Positions 16,497 to 29,395 of a stretch of DNA of 64,000 nt are shown here, piece after piece. The number at the start of each line of letters is the position of its first letter. The stretch's first letter is position 1. A model generated the notes under the pieces. That model worked only from the letters and a program-made list of their open reading frames with translations. It was not told the DNA's origin and made no database searches. The DNA comes from an uncultured Tenacibaculum sp. (GTDB lineage Bacteria > Bacteroidota > Bacteroidia > Flavobacteriales > Flavobacteriaceae). The DNA lies in NCBI GenBank assembly GCA_947504185.1, contig CANNGJ010000010.1:1-64000 (forward strand), read 5' to 3'. The position numbers and the translations under genes are program-made.

Positions 16497-17549
16497 TTAT
16501 CCTTTTGTTAATTTAGAAATGTGTTTTGTGTAATTTCTTAGGTTGTTAACATCTTTAAGTAATCCAATTGTTGTTCTATATGGTACTTGATTTTGTTCGT
16601 GATTAAATCTTGCAATTTTGTTCAATAACTTCCAATGCCTTCTTATTTCTTTTAAAGCTGTAAAATAATTAATGCTTTTAGCATCGTAAATATGGGTAGG
16701 TTCAGCAAGAATTCCGTTCAATTCAAGAATTTTAAAATTACCTTTTATAATATCATTAAAGGAATTGTATTTAATGTCCAATCTTCCATAATACCAATCT
16801 TTTACTTGGTTATTTAGATTGTCTAAAGCGTTTTCTAATTCTTTTGATATTAAATGGTTTCCATTAATAAACCGTGTTCCTTTTGAATGATTTCCAATTT
16901 CAGAGAGTTTAAATTTATCTCCTTTTTTAATGATTTTTTGTAAATCTATATTAGTATCTTTTTTAATTAGATTCAAATATATTTTTACTCTTTTATCATT
17001 AGTAATTAATTGCTCTAAAGTAGATTTTCCATCTCCAATAACATGTAAAAACTCTTTTAATGTAATGGAGGTAATACTTCCTTTCTTCTCATTTGGTAAA
17101 CGATGATAAAAAATACCACATTCATTCTTCTCAGTTAAAAATTCTTGAATAATAATATCGATTGGATATTTGTTTAAATAATTGATTAGATCATTTTTGT
17201 TTTCAATTTTTTTAACCAATAGTCCACGAAACCCAATATCGGGTTTTACAATTAAAGGATATGATATTCCTTTCTTTTCAATATTTAACAAAGTAATTTC
17301 TATAGTTGAATTAGCTTTGTGTAAAACTGTTTTTGGTAAATGTTTTTCTGGGAATAATTGTAGTGTTTTATATTTAGACTCTGTACCGATTCCTGAGTTT
17401 TCAATCCCAGGATTAGCAGCTGTATAAAAAACTAAACTTCTGGCTTTTATAGCGTGATAAAAGGCAAAAGGTATATTGGGAATATAGAACATATATGATG
17501 GCCAATGCTCCCAATTTATAAGTTTTTCTATAGTAATATTTGATTTCAA
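16497..17549 (-). CDS. ATP-grasp domain enzyme, ligase-like
   Basis: The protein has 350 residues, cytoplasmic. It shows ATP-grasp features: PLIVKPDIGFRG (nucleotide-binding lysine and glycine-rich turn, about 115-130), IIQEFL (adenine-binding strand) and YYGRLDIKYN with ILELNG (Mg-binding acidic and Asn residues, about 245-275). The family joins a carboxylate to an amine or thiol using ATP, as in D-Ala-D-Ala ligase or cyanophycin-type enzymes. The substrate is unknown. The gene is 1 bp from the downstream end of the small membrane protein gene, so it is likely in one unit with it and murQ. Confidence 0.7.
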   Translation of the reverse strand: MKSNITIEKLINWEHWPSYMFYIPNIPFAFYHAIKARSLVFYTAANPGIENSGIGTESKYKTLQLFPEKHLPKTVLHKANSTIEITLLNIEKKGISYPLIVKPDIGFRGLLVKKIENKNDLINYLNKYPIDIIIQEFLTEKNECGIFYHRLPNEKKGSITSITLKEFLHVIGDGKSTLEQLITNDKRVKIYLNLIKKDTNIDLQKIIKKGDKFKLSEIGNHSKGTRFINGNHLISKELENALDNLNNQVKDWYYGRLDIKYNSFNDIIKGNFKILELNGILAEPTHIYDAKSINYFTALKEIRRHWKLLNKIARFNHEQNQVPYRTTIGLLKDVNNLRNYTKHISKLTKG

Positions 17550-17550
17550 A

Positions 17551-17790
17551 TTATTTCTGAAATAAGTTATCTAAAAATGCTTTGATGGTTTTAAAGCCAT
17601 AATAAACTGTAAATAGAATTAGAAAGCTACCTAAAGCTAATAAAATATAAGCAATATAATTTTTAGGACTTTCAGTAAAAACTCTTAAGGCTTTAAATCC
17701 AAAACTTAATACAATAGGGGATAAGATTAAAAGTCCTAATAAAATTACGAATTTCTTTACAACATTATCTGGAGTAGTAGTTTTATTCAT
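17551..17790 (-). CDS. Small two-helix membrane protein (DUF6095-like)
   Basis: The start chosen is the ATG at 17790 (MNKTTTPDN), giving 79 residues and an 8-bp overlap with murQ. A longer frame from 17820 would add ten residues lying inside murQ. There are two hydrophobic helices, [18 protein letters not shown] and [19 protein letters not shown]. It resembles the flavobacterial DUF6095 family, by recollection only. Function is unknown; the link to murQ and an ATP-grasp gene suggests envelope or wall metabolism. Confidence 0.7.
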   Translation of the reverse strand: MNKTTTPDNVVKKFVILLGLLILSPIVLSFGFKALRVFTESPKNYIAYILLALGSFLILFTVYYGFKTIKAFLDNLFQK

Positions 17791-18598
17791 GATTAAAGTT
17801 TTTAATAACTGCGCGAACACTACCGTATTTTTTCAATAATTCACTAGCTTTATTTTTGTCGATATTTAATTCTGAAACTAACATTTTTTCACCTCTATCT
17901 ACCAATTTATTATTAGATAGTTGCATGTCCACCATTTTATTTCCTTTTACTTTTCCTAGTTGAATCATCGTTGCAGTAGATAACATGTTTAAAACTAGTT
18001 TTTGAGCTGTTCCAGCTTTCATTCGAGAACTTCCAGTTACAAATTCTGGACCTACAATAACTTCAATAGGAAATTGAGCAGTTAATGCTAACGGACTTCC
18101 TTGGTTACAAGTTATGCAACCAGTAATAATTCCGTTTTTGTTGCATTTTTCTAAAGCTGAAATTACATACGGAGTTGTACCCGAAGCTGCAATTCCTACC
18201 ACAACATCTTTGTTAGAAATATTATGTTCTTGTAAATCAGTCCAGCCTTGTTCTTGCGAATCTTCAGCAAATTCAACAGCTTTTCTAATGGCAATATCTC
18301 CACCAGCAATTAGTCCAACAACTAAATCGTGAGGAACTCCGAAAGTAGGAGGGCATTCGCTAGCATCTAAAATACCTAATCGTCCACTTGTACCTGCTCC
18401 TATATAAAAAAGTCTTCCTTTTTTTTGTAACTTTAAAACGATTTGTTCAGTTAATCGCTCTATTTGAGGTAATGATTTTTCAACAGCTAAAGGAACTGTT
18501 TTGTCTTCATTATTAATATTGGTTAATAATTCAGAGACGCTCATTTGTTCTAAATTATTATAGTTTGAATCTTGTTCAGTTGTTTTGGTAAAGTTCAT
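17783..18598 (-). CDS. murQ: N-acetylmuramic acid 6-phosphate etherase
   Basis: The protein has 271 residues with one SIS sugar-isomerase domain. [24 protein letters not shown] contains the sugar-phosphate loop and catalytic Glu, and [17 protein letters not shown] is the second signature. MurQ cleaves the lactyl ether of MurNAc-6-phosphate to give GlcNAc-6-phosphate and lactate in cell-wall recycling. The length is slightly below the ~300 of E. coli MurQ, as is usual in Bacteroidota. It is the first gene of a three-gene minus-strand unit. Confidence 0.92.
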   Translation of the reverse strand: MNFTKTTEQDSNYNNLEQMSVSELLTNINNEDKTVPLAVEKSLPQIERLTEQIVLKLQKKGRLFYIGAGTSGRLGILDASECPPTFGVPHDLVVGLIAGGDIAIRKAVEFAEDSQEQGWTDLQEHNISNKDVVVGIAASGTTPYVISALEKCNKNGIITGCITCNQGSPLALTAQFPIEVIVGPEFVTGSSRMKAGTAQKLVLNMLSTATMIQLGKVKGNKMVDMQLSNNKLVDRGEKMLVSELNIDKNKASELLKKYGSVRAVIKNFNHE

Positions 18599-18763
18599 AA
18601 TTCAAATTTACTAATTATTCAGCTTCTTAAAATTATAAAGTGACAATAATAAAATTTAAGTGTCTTAAAAATTATAGCAATTGATTTGATAGCTGAAAAT
18701 TATAAAGGACAACTTATTGTTGCTACTGTTTATTAATTTGTTTGGTTATTTATTATTAGCAAC

Positions 18764-18796
18764 AAAAAAGCAGGTGAGTATTCTCACCTGCTTTTG
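18764..18796. terminator. Terminator for icd
   Basis: AAAAAAGCAGGTGAG, a TATT loop, then CTCACCTGCTTTT. On the minus strand the A-run becomes the T-run, placing it just after the icd stop at 18818. Confidence 0.85.
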
Positions 18797-18817
18797 AATT
18801 TTATATTCTAAATAGAA

Positions 18818-21786
<2,969 letters not shown>

Positions 21787-22134
21787 TTAGTTTCTTTTTT
21801 CTTTAATTCTTGCTTTCTTACCAGTAAGACCTCTAAAGTAATAAATACGAGCTCTACGAACTGTACCTCTTTTGTTTACTTCGATTTTTTGGATAGAAGG
21901 TAAGTTGATTGGGAAGATACGCTCTACACCAATAGTACCAGACATTTTTCTGATAGTAAAAGTTTCAGAAGATCCTGAACCTCTTCTTTGAATAACTACA
22001 CCTCTAAAAAACTGAGTACGTACTTTTTCACCTTCTCTAATTTCGTAATACACTGTAATAGTGTCTCCAGCTGAAAATTCTGGTAATTCGTTTCTTGTTA
22101 CAAATTCGTCTTGAACAAATTTTACTAAATCCAT
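21787..22134 (-). CDS. rplS: 50S ribosomal protein L19
   Basis: The protein has 115 residues and matches L19 throughout. FSAGDTITVYYEIREGEKVRTQFFRGVVIQRRG and the C-terminal RRARIYYFRGLTGKKARIKE are the family hallmarks. L19 sits at the 30S-50S interface. It follows trmD in the same direction, as in many bacteria, but with its own leader and promoter-like box. Confidence 0.97.
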   Translation of the reverse strand: MDLVKFVQDEFVTRNELPEFSAGDTITVYYEIREGEKVRTQFFRGVVIQRRGSGSSETFTIRKMSGTIGVERIFPINLPSIQKIEVNKRGTVRRARIYYFRGLTGKKARIKEKRN

Positions 22135-22150
22135 TTCTTTAATATTTATG

Positions 22151-22212
22151 GTTGTTTAAAAACAACATTCACGATTTTTTCGTCAGAGGTTGATTTTGTG
22201 GCTGCAAATTTA
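22151..22212 (-). promoter_or_regulatory. rplS promoter box and leader hairpin
   Basis: On the minus strand TAAATTTG (22205-22212) is a perfect TAnnTTTG box. About 50 nt later the leader forms a small hairpin, GTTGTT paired with AACAAC (22151-22166), just before the rplS start. An autoregulatory ribosomal-protein leader is possible but the hairpin is small. Confidence 0.4.
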
Positions 22213-22259
22213 ATTCTTTTTTTTTGAATTAAAAAATTAAATAAATAGAAGATAATCAG

Positions 22260-22937
22260 TTATTCGCCTAATAAATCGGGTCTTATTTGTTGAGTACGTT
22301 CAATAGCTTTTTCACTTCTCCATTCTTCAATCTTTGGAAAATTTCCTGAAAGTAATATTTCTGGAACTTTCATTCCGTCGTATTCAGAAGGGCGTGTGTA
22401 TACAGGAGGTGATAATAAATTGTCTTGAAAAGAATCTGTTAAAGCAGATTGTTCATCTCCTAAAACTCCAGGAATTAAACGAATAATGGCATCACATAAA
22501 ATAGCTGCTGCTAGCTCACCTCCAGTTAAAACATAATCTCCAATAGAAATTTCTTTAGTAATAAACTTATCACGAACACGTTGATCTACACCTTTATAAT
22601 GTCCAGTTAAGATGATAATGTTTTTTTTTAAAGATAGTGTATTTGCTGTACCTTGATTCAAGGTTTTAGCATCAGGAGTCATATAAATGATTTCATCATA
22701 ATCTCTTTCTGACTGTAATTTAGAAATACATTTATCAATTGGTTCAATCATTAAAACCATACCAGCTCCGCCACCAAACTGAGTGTCGTCTAACTGACGA
22801 TAATTACCTAGTCCAAATTCACGTAAGTTGTGAAAATGAACTTCGGCTAAACCTTTATCAATAGCACGTTTCATCATAGAATGTTCAAACGGACTCTTAA
22901 GTAATTCTGGAGCTACAGTAATAATATCTATTCGCAT
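22260..22937 (-). CDS. trmD: tRNA (guanine-37-N1)-methyltransferase
   Basis: The protein has 225 residues. The trefoil-knot SAM site is visible as [12 protein letters not shown] and [15 protein letters not shown], and the N-terminus [12 protein letters not shown] is typical. TrmD places m1G37 in tRNAs and prevents frameshifting. rplS lies downstream. Confidence 0.96.
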   Translation of the reverse strand: MRIDIITVAPELLKSPFEHSMMKRAIDKGLAEVHFHNLREFGLGNYRQLDDTQFGGGAGMVLMIEPIDKCISKLQSERDYDEIIYMTPDAKTLNQGTANTLSLKKNIIILTGHYKGVDQRVRDKFITKEISIGDYVLTGGELAAAILCDAIIRLIPGVLGDEQSALTDSFQDNLLSPPVYTRPSEYDGMKVPEILLSGNFPKIEEWRSEKAIERTQQIRPDLLGE

Positions 22938-22992
22938 AGCTGCAAATGTACAAGAATTCTATATTTTTTTTAGAGGGTATTTAAAAGTAAAA

Positions 22993-23484
22993 TTAAATTT
23001 TGTTTTCTAAGTATTTCTTTTCTTTAGGAAGACTCTTTCTTGTGTTACCAGGAAAAGTAAGTGAAGTACTAGAAAATATGGTTCCGAAAGTAATATTAGC
23101 ATTATAAACTTGTAAAATAGCATCTTCAACTTGATGTGAGGTTAACTCTTTTAAAGGATGCGTAAATACCGACCATAAAGCGTCATCAGAAATTGCATAT
23201 TTAACATCTAAAGCTGTGTGAAAATTAGCAATTAAGGAACTTAAAATTAGAGTTTCATCTAATTGTTCTTTTTTAACAATAGGGGATATGATTCGCATTC
23301 TATTTGCATTTTTATCGGCAATACAAATTAGTACTCTATCTTTTAAAATAAAATGCCATGAATTTCCTTTTACTTGTACAGTATCAGCTTTTTGTTTTAT
23401 GATTTGGTCTAGTTTTTCAACGGTCATTTCTTGAGAAAAAATAGAAAACGAAGTAAAGAATATTATAAGTACTAAATTTTTCAT
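22993..23484 (-). CDS. Exported small protein of unknown function
   Basis: The start chosen is the ATG at 23484, because it begins a clean signal peptide (MKNLVLIIFFTSFSIFSQ); a start at 23532 would add 16 residues of unrelated character. The mature protein of ~145 residues has an alpha/beta pattern with SWHFILKDRVLICIADKNANRMRIISP, reminiscent of YbjN/type III secretion chaperone-like folds. No catalytic motif is present. It lies 50 bp downstream of the pseudouridine synthase gene in the same direction. Confidence 0.65.
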   Translation of the reverse strand: MKNLVLIIFFTSFSIFSQEMTVEKLDQIIKQKADTVQVKGNSWHFILKDRVLICIADKNANRMRIISPIVKKEQLDETLILSSLIANFHTALDVKYAISDDALWSVFTHPLKELTSHQVEDAILQVYNANITFGTIFSSTSLTFPGNTRKSLPKEKKYLENKI

Positions 23485-23534
23485 CCAAAAGTTATTTAAA
23501 ACATGGTCGGATTTTAAATTTAAAACTAACAATT

Positions 23535-24389
23535 TTAGTTTGGGAAAATCTTTTGAAACTTTTTAGGAAGTTCTTTTGTTATATGAATTGTTTCTTTAGT
23601 ATAAGGATGTGTAAATTTTAAAGTTGAAGCATGGAGATATAAACCTTTTCCTTTTAAAACTAAACCTTCAATAAAATGTTCTTTATCGCCTAAAATAGGA
23701 TTTTTTATGGTTAATAAATGTTTTCTTAATTGATGTTTTCTTCCAGTTTTGGGTTTGAGTTTGACTAAATTTAAAAAAACAAAGCGTCCTGATTTTATAG
23801 ATTTTAAGGTTTTATATGTCGTAAATGCTTTTTTAGTATCAATTAATGAATCAATACTTCCTTCATGTCCCATTTTACCAATAGTAATTGCGTGATAAGT
23901 TTTCTGAATTTCTTTATTTTCAAACAACTTATTTAAAGCAATGATTGATGCATTAGTTTTTCCAATAAGTAATAATCCACTTGTAGGGTAATCTAAACGA
24001 TGTACAGGTCTTGGGCGAACAGCATCTGTTTGTGAACTTTTTTTTAAGTTTTGAGATAACGCATTATCAATAGTAGCAAAAGAGTTTCCGCTTACTAAGA
24101 TTCCTGCAGGTTTATAGATAATAGCTAAATAATCATCTTCAAATAAAACTTCTAACGGAAAATGAAATTCTTTCTTGTTGTTTTCTATTTCAAAAAGTTC
24201 AATGGTTTCATATCCTTTAATAAAAAGTGCAGTTGAAGCTAATTTACCGTCAACAAAAACCAATTCTTTTTTTATAGCTTTTTTAAATCCAGATTTAGTT
24301 GGGTTTGTAGAGAAAACGCCAACTCCATATTCTTGTAAGCGAATAGGATTTTCTAATTTTGGAACTTTATGTGATTCGATTAAAATCAA
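23535..24389 (-). CDS. RluA-family RNA pseudouridine synthase
   Basis: The protein has 284 residues. The catalytic Asp lies in HRLDYPTSGLLLIGKT (about residue 133). YKPAGILVSG and GRKHQLRKHL are the other family boxes. The N-terminal ~75 residues replace a canonical S4 domain with a reduced one (SGFKKAIKKELVFVDGK). It converts uridine to pseudouridine in rRNA or tRNA; the exact target (RluA, RluC, RluD or TruC type) cannot be told. Confidence 0.88.
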   Translation of the reverse strand: MILIESHKVPKLENPIRLQEYGVGVFSTNPTKSGFKKAIKKELVFVDGKLASTALFIKGYETIELFEIENNKKEFHFPLEVLFEDDYLAIIYKPAGILVSGNSFATIDNALSQNLKKSSQTDAVRPRPVHRLDYPTSGLLLIGKTNASIIALNKLFENKEIQKTYHAITIGKMGHEGSIDSLIDTKKAFTTYKTLKSIKSGRFVFLNLVKLKPKTGRKHQLRKHLLTIKNPILGDKEHFIEGLVLKGKGLYLHASTLKFTHPYTKETIHITKELPKKFQKIFPN

Positions 24390-24393
24390 TTGT

Positions 24394-24981
24394 TTATGAG
24401 AAATGAAGAATTTTGCTTTTGCAAAACGCTCTTAATTCTTGAAAAAAGGCTCTAAAATCTTCTTCAAATAAATTGTAATGAATTAGTAAGTCTTCAGAGG
24501 CTAAATTCATTTGAGATTTACCTTGAGTGCGCCTGTTCATTCCGTTTAAAACTTCTTGAATTCCTTTTGCAAATTGATAATTGTATAGCCAATTATACTT
24601 TATCATATAAGGTAAAAGTTCTTGTGTTTTTTCTGGAAGAATATTGATGTTTTCTTGTAACAACTGATATACTGAGCTTGCATAAACATTTAGAGGTATT
24701 TCAGAATACTCTTTCCAGTTTTTGGCTAAAAAATGATCGAAAAAAATATCAATAATTACTCCATCATAATGACGGTAGCGTTCATGTAATCTACGTTTGC
24801 TTTTTCTAACGATAGGGTGGGCATCTGTAAAAGTGTCTATTTCACGATGTAAAATAATTCCTTTTTTAATGTCTTCAGAAAAATGAGAAAATTTATTGCC
24901 TTTTATATGATCGGCAATAAAGTTTCCAATCATAATATCTGTATTGTTTTCAGAAAGGTATAGGTGGGCTAAAAAATTCAT
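24394..24981 (-). CDS. Acyl carrier protein phosphodiesterase (DUF479/AcpH family)
   Basis: The start chosen is the ATG at 24981 (MNFLAHLYLS), which is where the family begins; an upstream ATG would add nine residues. The protein has 195 residues. GNFIADHIKG, ILHREIDTFTDAHP and IIDIFFDHFLAKNW give the HD-type metal site. Family members remove the 4'-phosphopantetheine arm from ACP. It is 4 bp from the next gene's end, so possibly co-transcribed with the pseudouridine synthase. Confidence 0.85.
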   Translation of the reverse strand: MNFLAHLYLSENNTDIMIGNFIADHIKGNKFSHFSEDIKKGIILHREIDTFTDAHPIVRKSKRRLHERYRHYDGVIIDIFFDHFLAKNWKEYSEIPLNVYASSVYQLLQENINILPEKTQELLPYMIKYNWLYNYQFAKGIQEVLNGMNRRTQGKSQMNLASEDLLIHYNLFEEDFRAFFQELRAFCKSKILHFS

Positions 24982-24996
24982 TGCGTAAATGTAAAC

Positions 24997-25027
24997 AAAA
25001 AACCACAACTGAAAAGTTGTGGTTTTT
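24997..25027. terminator. Terminator after the dipeptidase gene
   Basis: AAAAAACCACAACT, a GAAA loop, then AGTTGTGGTTTTT. It is placed just after the minus-strand stop at 25046. Confidence 0.85.
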
Positions 25028-25045
25028 AAAATATAGGATTTGATT

Positions 25046-26509
25046 TTAGTTTTTAACAGGAGTATTCTTAAGAATCTCTAATAAAAATTTCCAGAACTTT
25101 TGAGTAGATGAAATTTGTGCACGTTCATCTGGTGAATGTGCTCCTTTAATGTTTGGTCCAAAAGAAACCATGTCCATTTTTGGGTAATTCTGACCAAGAA
25201 TACCACATTCTAAACCAGCATGACAAGCAGCTACATTCGCTTTTTCTCCATGTAATTCTTCATATAGTTCTGAAACTGTTTTTAAAATTTCAGAATTTAC
25301 ATTTGGCAACCATCCCGGGTACGTTCCAGAAAACTCAACATCAAAGCCTGATAATTCAAAAGCAGCACGTAAAGAGTTTGCTAAATCCCACTTATTAGTT
25401 TCAGAAGAAGAACGTGTTAAGCATCCTATTTTTATAGCTCCGTCTTTTACAATAACACGAGCAATATTATTTGAAGTTTCTACTAACCCTTTAATATCAG
25501 GGCTCATTCTGTAAACTCCATTTAAAGCAGTGTATATAGATTTTATTAAACCTTCTTGAACGCCTAAATCGATAACTGTTTTAGGAGTTTCAATTTGTTT
25601 TAATTCGATAGATAAGTTTGGTTCTAATGTTAAAAACTCAGCTTTTATATTGTTGATAAGTTCATGAATTTCAAATAAGAAAGGTTCTTTTGAAATTATA
25701 TCAATAACAACAGAAGAAAAACTTTCACGCGGAATAGCATTACGTAAGCTTCCTCCATTTATTTCTGAAACTCGTAATCCGAAGTTAGTAAATCCATCAA
25801 ATAATAAACGATTCATTATTTTGTTGGCATTTCCTAAGCCTTTAATAATGTCCATTCCAGAATGCCCTCCGTTTAAACCAGTAACAGAAATTTCGAAAGC
25901 AGTTGTGTTTTCTGGTGTAGCTTCTTCATTATAAGTTCTTGTAGCGGTTACATCAACACCACCTGCACAACCCATACCGATTTCGTCATCTTCTTCGGTA
26001 TCTAAGTTTAATAAAATATCTCCTTTTAAAATTCCACCTTCAAGCCCCATTGCACCTGTCATTCCAGTCTCTTCATCAATGGTAAATAAAGCTTCGATTG
26101 CTGGATGAGCAATATCGGTAGATTCTAAAACTCCCATAATAGCAGCAACACCTAAACCGTTATCTGCTCCAAGAGTTGTTCCGTCTGTTTTTACCCAATC
26201 ACCATCAATAAACATTTTAATTCCTTCAGTATCAAAATCGAAAATGGTATCAGAGTTTTTCTGATGCACCATATCTAAATGACTTTGCATAACCACCGTT
26301 TTTCTGTTTTCCATTCCTGAAGATGCTGGTTTACGAATAATAACATTACCAACATTATCAACCATAGTTTTAAGATTTAGGTTTTTACCAAAATCAACCA
26401 TAAATTGAATTACTCTTTCTTCTTTTTTAGATGGACGAGGAACTGCGTTTAATTTTGCAAAATTCTTCCAAACAGCTTTAGGTTCTAGGTTTTTTATTTC
26501 TGAATTCAT
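25046..26509 (-). CDS. pepD: Aminoacyl-histidine dipeptidase (cytosol non-specific dipeptidase, M20 family)
   Basis: The protein has 487 residues. Metal and catalytic residues of the M20C dipeptidases are present: MQSHLDMVHQ (His and Asp), TTLGADNGLGVA (bridging Asp), TIDEETGMTGA (general base Glu), LNLDTEEDDE (metal Asp), and HAGLECGI near the C-terminus (final His). It hydrolyses dipeptides including carnosine-like ones in the cytosol. Confidence 0.93.
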   Translation of the reverse strand: MNSEIKNLEPKAVWKNFAKLNAVPRPSKKEERVIQFMVDFGKNLNLKTMVDNVGNVIIRKPASSGMENRKTVVMQSHLDMVHQKNSDTIFDFDTEGIKMFIDGDWVKTDGTTLGADNGLGVAAIMGVLESTDIAHPAIEALFTIDEETGMTGAMGLEGGILKGDILLNLDTEEDDEIGMGCAGGVDVTATRTYNEEATPENTTAFEISVTGLNGGHSGMDIIKGLGNANKIMNRLLFDGFTNFGLRVSEINGGSLRNAIPRESFSSVVIDIISKEPFLFEIHELINNIKAEFLTLEPNLSIELKQIETPKTVIDLGVQEGLIKSIYTALNGVYRMSPDIKGLVETSNNIARVIVKDGAIKIGCLTRSSSETNKWDLANSLRAAFELSGFDVEFSGTYPGWLPNVNSEILKTVSELYEELHGEKANVAACHAGLECGILGQNYPKMDMVSFGPNIKGAHSPDERAQISSTQKFWKFLLEILKNTPVKN

Positions 26510-26661
26510 TGTGAATTGTTTGTGTTTATTATGAGTACAAATATACTTTTTTTAATCGCAGGGCGATAACCAAAAAGATGTAAATTCCCTGATGTTTGTC
26601 TAGAGATAATTCATGCGATATATGTTAGTGTTGGATGATTGAAAAATTGTAAATTCGCCCC

Positions 26662-27279
26662 ATGGATTTTTCATCAAAATTATTAGAAAATGCAGTAAAT
26701 GAAGTAAGTCGATTGCCAGGAATTGGTAAGCGAACTGCACTTCGTTTGGTATTACATTTGTTAAAACAGCCTAAAGAAAATACGAAATATTTAGCCGAAG
26801 CTTTAACGAATTTAAGAAACGATATAAAGTCTTGTAGTAAATGCCATAATATTTCAGATACAGTATTGTGTGATATCTGTAATAACCCAAGAAGAAATGC
26901 TGAAATAGTATGTGTAGTTGAAGATATTCGTGATGTGATGGCAATTGAAAGTACTGCGCAATTTAAAGGTTTGTATCACGTTTTAGGAGGTAAGATTTCA
27001 CCTATTGAAGGTATTGGCCCTCAGAATTTGCAAATAGAATCTTTAGTAGAAAAAGTAAAGGGAGGAGAAGTTAAAGAATTAATTTTCGCTTTAAGTTCTA
27101 CTATGGAAGGCGATACTACCAATTTTTATATTTATAAGCAAATAGAAAAATATAATATAACTACTTCTACAATAGCTCGAGGAATTTCTGTAGGAGATGA
27201 GTTGGAATATGCCGATGAAATTACTTTGGGAAGAAGTATTGTGAATCGAATACCATTTGAGAATAGTTTGAAAGCATAG
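26662..27279 (+). CDS. recR: Recombination protein RecR
   Basis: The protein has 205 residues with an N-terminal helix-hairpin-helix ([16 protein letters not shown]), a four-Cys zinc finger (CSKCHN...CDICNN), a Toprim domain ([13 protein letters not shown]) and a C-terminal Walker-like segment. RecR works with RecF/RecO in loading RecA at gaps. The start codon follows an AT-rich -7-like box by only about 12 bp, so the mRNA leader may be very short. Confidence 0.96.
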   Translation: MDFSSKLLENAVNEVSRLPGIGKRTALRLVLHLLKQPKENTKYLAEALTNLRNDIKSCSKCHNISDTVLCDICNNPRRNAEIVCVVEDIRDVMAIESTAQFKGLYHVLGGKISPIEGIGPQNLQIESLVEKVKGGEVKELIFALSSTMEGDTTNFYIYKQIEKYNITTSTIARGISVGDELEYADEITLGRSIVNRIPFENSLKA

Positions 27280-27284
27280 GTGAT

Positions 27285-27701
27285 TTAAATTTTCTTAAAT
27301 GTAGTGACATAAATTTTTCCGCCGTCATTTTCAGTAAGACTTATAATAGTATTATCAGAAGAGAAATTAATTTTTTGAATAAACACTTCCCCGTTTTCGT
27401 AAATTATTTTATAAGTTGAGTCGCCAATATTTTTCCATTCGTTTTTTAGTTCTGAGTCAATTACACAAAATGAAATGCTTTCAAAATAATAAGTTTCTTT
27501 TGATGTTCCGTTGAAATAAAATTCTGCAGTTTGGAGTCTATCACAATCTGTAGAGACTTCTAATCCATTTATAGTATCTGAAGTTAATTGCCATTTGCCT
27601 AAAATTGGATCTGAATTTTGTGAAGGAATTACATCATCATCACTTGATGAGCAAGAAATAGTTAATAATCCAACAAATAATAATAAAAGTAATTTTTTCA
27701 T
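27285..27701 (-). CDS. Lipocalin-like lipoprotein
   Basis: The protein has 138 residues with a lipoprotein signal (LLFVGLLTISC) and SSSDDD just after the Cys, which in Bacteroidota favours surface or outer-membrane placement. GKWQLTSDTINGLEV and a run of short beta strands resemble the lipocalin-like family of small flavobacterial lipoproteins. Ligand unknown. It converges with recR, with a 5-bp gap. Confidence 0.75.
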   Translation of the reverse strand: MKKLLLLLFVGLLTISCSSSDDDVIPSQNSDPILGKWQLTSDTINGLEVSTDCDRLQTAEFYFNGTSKETYYFESISFCVIDSELKNEWKNIGDSTYKIIYENGEVFIQKINFSSDNTIISLTENDGGKIYVTTFKKI

Positions 27702-27779
27702 GATAGTAGATTTTAAAATATTACTTCAAAACTAAGATGAAAAAACTATGTAAAATATACCTATAAATAGGGTTTTTGT

Positions 27780-28361
27780 CTATTTGTTATCCTCTTCAAT
27801 TAATTCTTTTTCAAATTTATCCCAAGATTTTTTAGCTCTAATTTTTTTATAAAATCGAATGCCAATCATTAATAAAACGCCAAAAAGAATAATACCTACA
27901 ACACCCCAAATCCAGTTAATACTATTTTTTAAAACGGCTAAAAACACTACGGCGAATAAAATTACAGTAGGAGCTTCGTTAAATATTCTAAGTTTTGTTG
28001 ATGAGTAGTTTATTTCGTCTCTTTGTAATTCTTTATAGATTTTATGGCAAAATCCGTGATAGAAATACAAGGCTAAAACAAAAGCTAGTTTTACATGCAT
28101 CCAAGGCATTTCTAAATAAATAGGATTTTTCCAAAGCATCCAGAAAGCAAAGAAACTTGCTAAGAATAAAGAAGGCCAAGTGATTATGTACCATAAACGC
28201 TTAGACATTAACTTGTATTGTGTTTGTAAAATAGACTTAGCAGGTTCCTCTTTTTTTTCAGCTTCTACATGGTAAATAAATAAACGACCGATATAGAATA
28301 AGCCAGCAAACCAAGTAACCACAAAAATAATATGTAGCGCTTTTACATATAAAAAATCCAT
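27780..28361 (-). CDS. hemJ: Protoporphyrinogen IX oxidase HemJ
   Basis: The protein has 193 residues with about four membrane helices. The N-terminus LYVKALHIIFVVTWFAGLFYIGRLFIYH carries the conserved His and Arg of HemJ. WMHVKLAFVLALYFYHG is the second hallmark. HemJ oxidises protoporphyrinogen IX to protoporphyrin IX, the step before ferrochelatase. It lies 2 bp after hemH in the same direction. Confidence 0.88.
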   Translation of the reverse strand: MDFLYVKALHIIFVVTWFAGLFYIGRLFIYHVEAEKKEEPAKSILQTQYKLMSKRLWYIITWPSLFLASFFAFWMLWKNPIYLEMPWMHVKLAFVLALYFYHGFCHKIYKELQRDEINYSSTKLRIFNEAPTVILFAVVFLAVLKNSINWIWGVVGIILFGVLLMIGIRFYKKIRAKKSWDKFEKELIEEDNK

Positions 28362-28363
28362 AA

Positions 28364-29395
28364 TTAATTATTATTAAATTCGTTAATCCACTTTGCTAAA
28401 ATATCAACCCATTCGTCATTGTCATTAATACATGGAACCGTGTAAAACGTTTCACCACCAGCTTCTAAAAACTCATGTTTACCTTCCATCGCTATTTCTT
28501 CTAAAGTTTCTAAACAATCAGAAACAAATGCTGGAGTTACTATAGCAAGTTTTTTAATACCTTCTTTTTCGGCTTTGTTAACAATGGTTCTGTCTGTGTA
28601 AGGTTGTAACCAAGGATCGACACCTAAACGCGATTGAAATGAGGTAGATACTTTGTTTGCATCCCAACCTAATTCTGAAATTACATTTTTAGTAGTCTGA
28701 TAACACTGATGTTTATAACAAAACTCGTGTGCTTTAGATGGAGTATTACAACAACTAGCTACACCAGCTATTTCTGGTCTACAATGCGATTTTGTTACAT
28801 CAGACTTTCTAATATGTCTTTCTGGAACTCCGTGGTAAGAGAATAGTACATGGTCGTAATCTTTATCCGCTAAATAATCTTTAATGCTATTTGATAAAGC
28901 TTTGATGTATTCTGGTTTGTTGTAAAAAGCAGGAACATCTGTGATTTTCATTTCAGGGAAAAATTCTTTTCTTAATTCTTCTGCTAAAACAACAATAGTT
29001 TCGGTAGTAGCCATCGCGAATTGCGGATACAATGGCACTAACATAACTTCGGTAACTCCTTTATCGTATAATTCTTGTAATCCACTTTTTAAAGATGGAT
29101 TTCCGTAACGCATTGCTAAAGATACTGGTAGTTCTGTTTTATGCTGAACTTTGTTTTGTAGTCTTTCAGAAAGTACAATTAAAGGTGAACCGTCTTTCCA
29201 CCATATTTTTTTATAAGCTTCAGCTGATTTTTTTGGACGCGTATTTAAAATAATACCTTTAACGATAAAAGTTCGTAACCATAACGGAACATCTATTACG
29301 CGTTCATCCATTAAAAATTCGCCTAAATAATTTTTTACATCTTTCGGATCTGTACTTTTTGGTGATCCTAAGTTTACTAATAAAACTCCTTTCAT
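28364..29395 (-). CDS. hemH: Ferrochelatase
   Basis: The protein has 343 residues. The N-terminus KGVLLVNLGSPKSTDPKDVKNYLGEFLMD, FSYHGVPERHIRK (metal-binding His), a Cys cluster (CCNTPSKAHEFCYKHQC) and AFVSDCLETLEEIAMEG are typical. It inserts iron into protoporphyrin IX. The minus-strand unit appears to run AraC regulator, RNA methyltransferase, hemH, hemJ, with 0-10 bp gaps. Confidence 0.95.
   Translation of the reverse strand: MKGVLLVNLGSPKSTDPKDVKNYLGEFLMDERVIDVPLWLRTFIVKGIILNTRPKKSAEAYKKIWWKDGSPLIVLSERLQNKVQHKTELPVSLAMRYGNPSLKSGLQELYDKGVTEVMLVPLYPQFAMATTETIVVLAEELRKEFFPEMKITDVPAFYNKPEYIKALSNSIKDYLADKDYDHVLFSYHGVPERHIRKSDVTKSHCRPEIAGVASCCNTPSKAHEFCYKHQCYQTTKNVISELGWDANKVSTSFQSRLGVDPWLQPYTDRTIVNKAEKEGIKKLAIVTPAFVSDCLETLEEIAMEGKHEFLEAGGETFYTVPCINDNDEWVDILAKWINEFNNN

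Noticed and set aside
17791-17820. Upstream start for the small membrane protein
   Set aside because: The extra ten residues lie inside murQ and are polar; the ATG at 17790 gives the usual short overlap.
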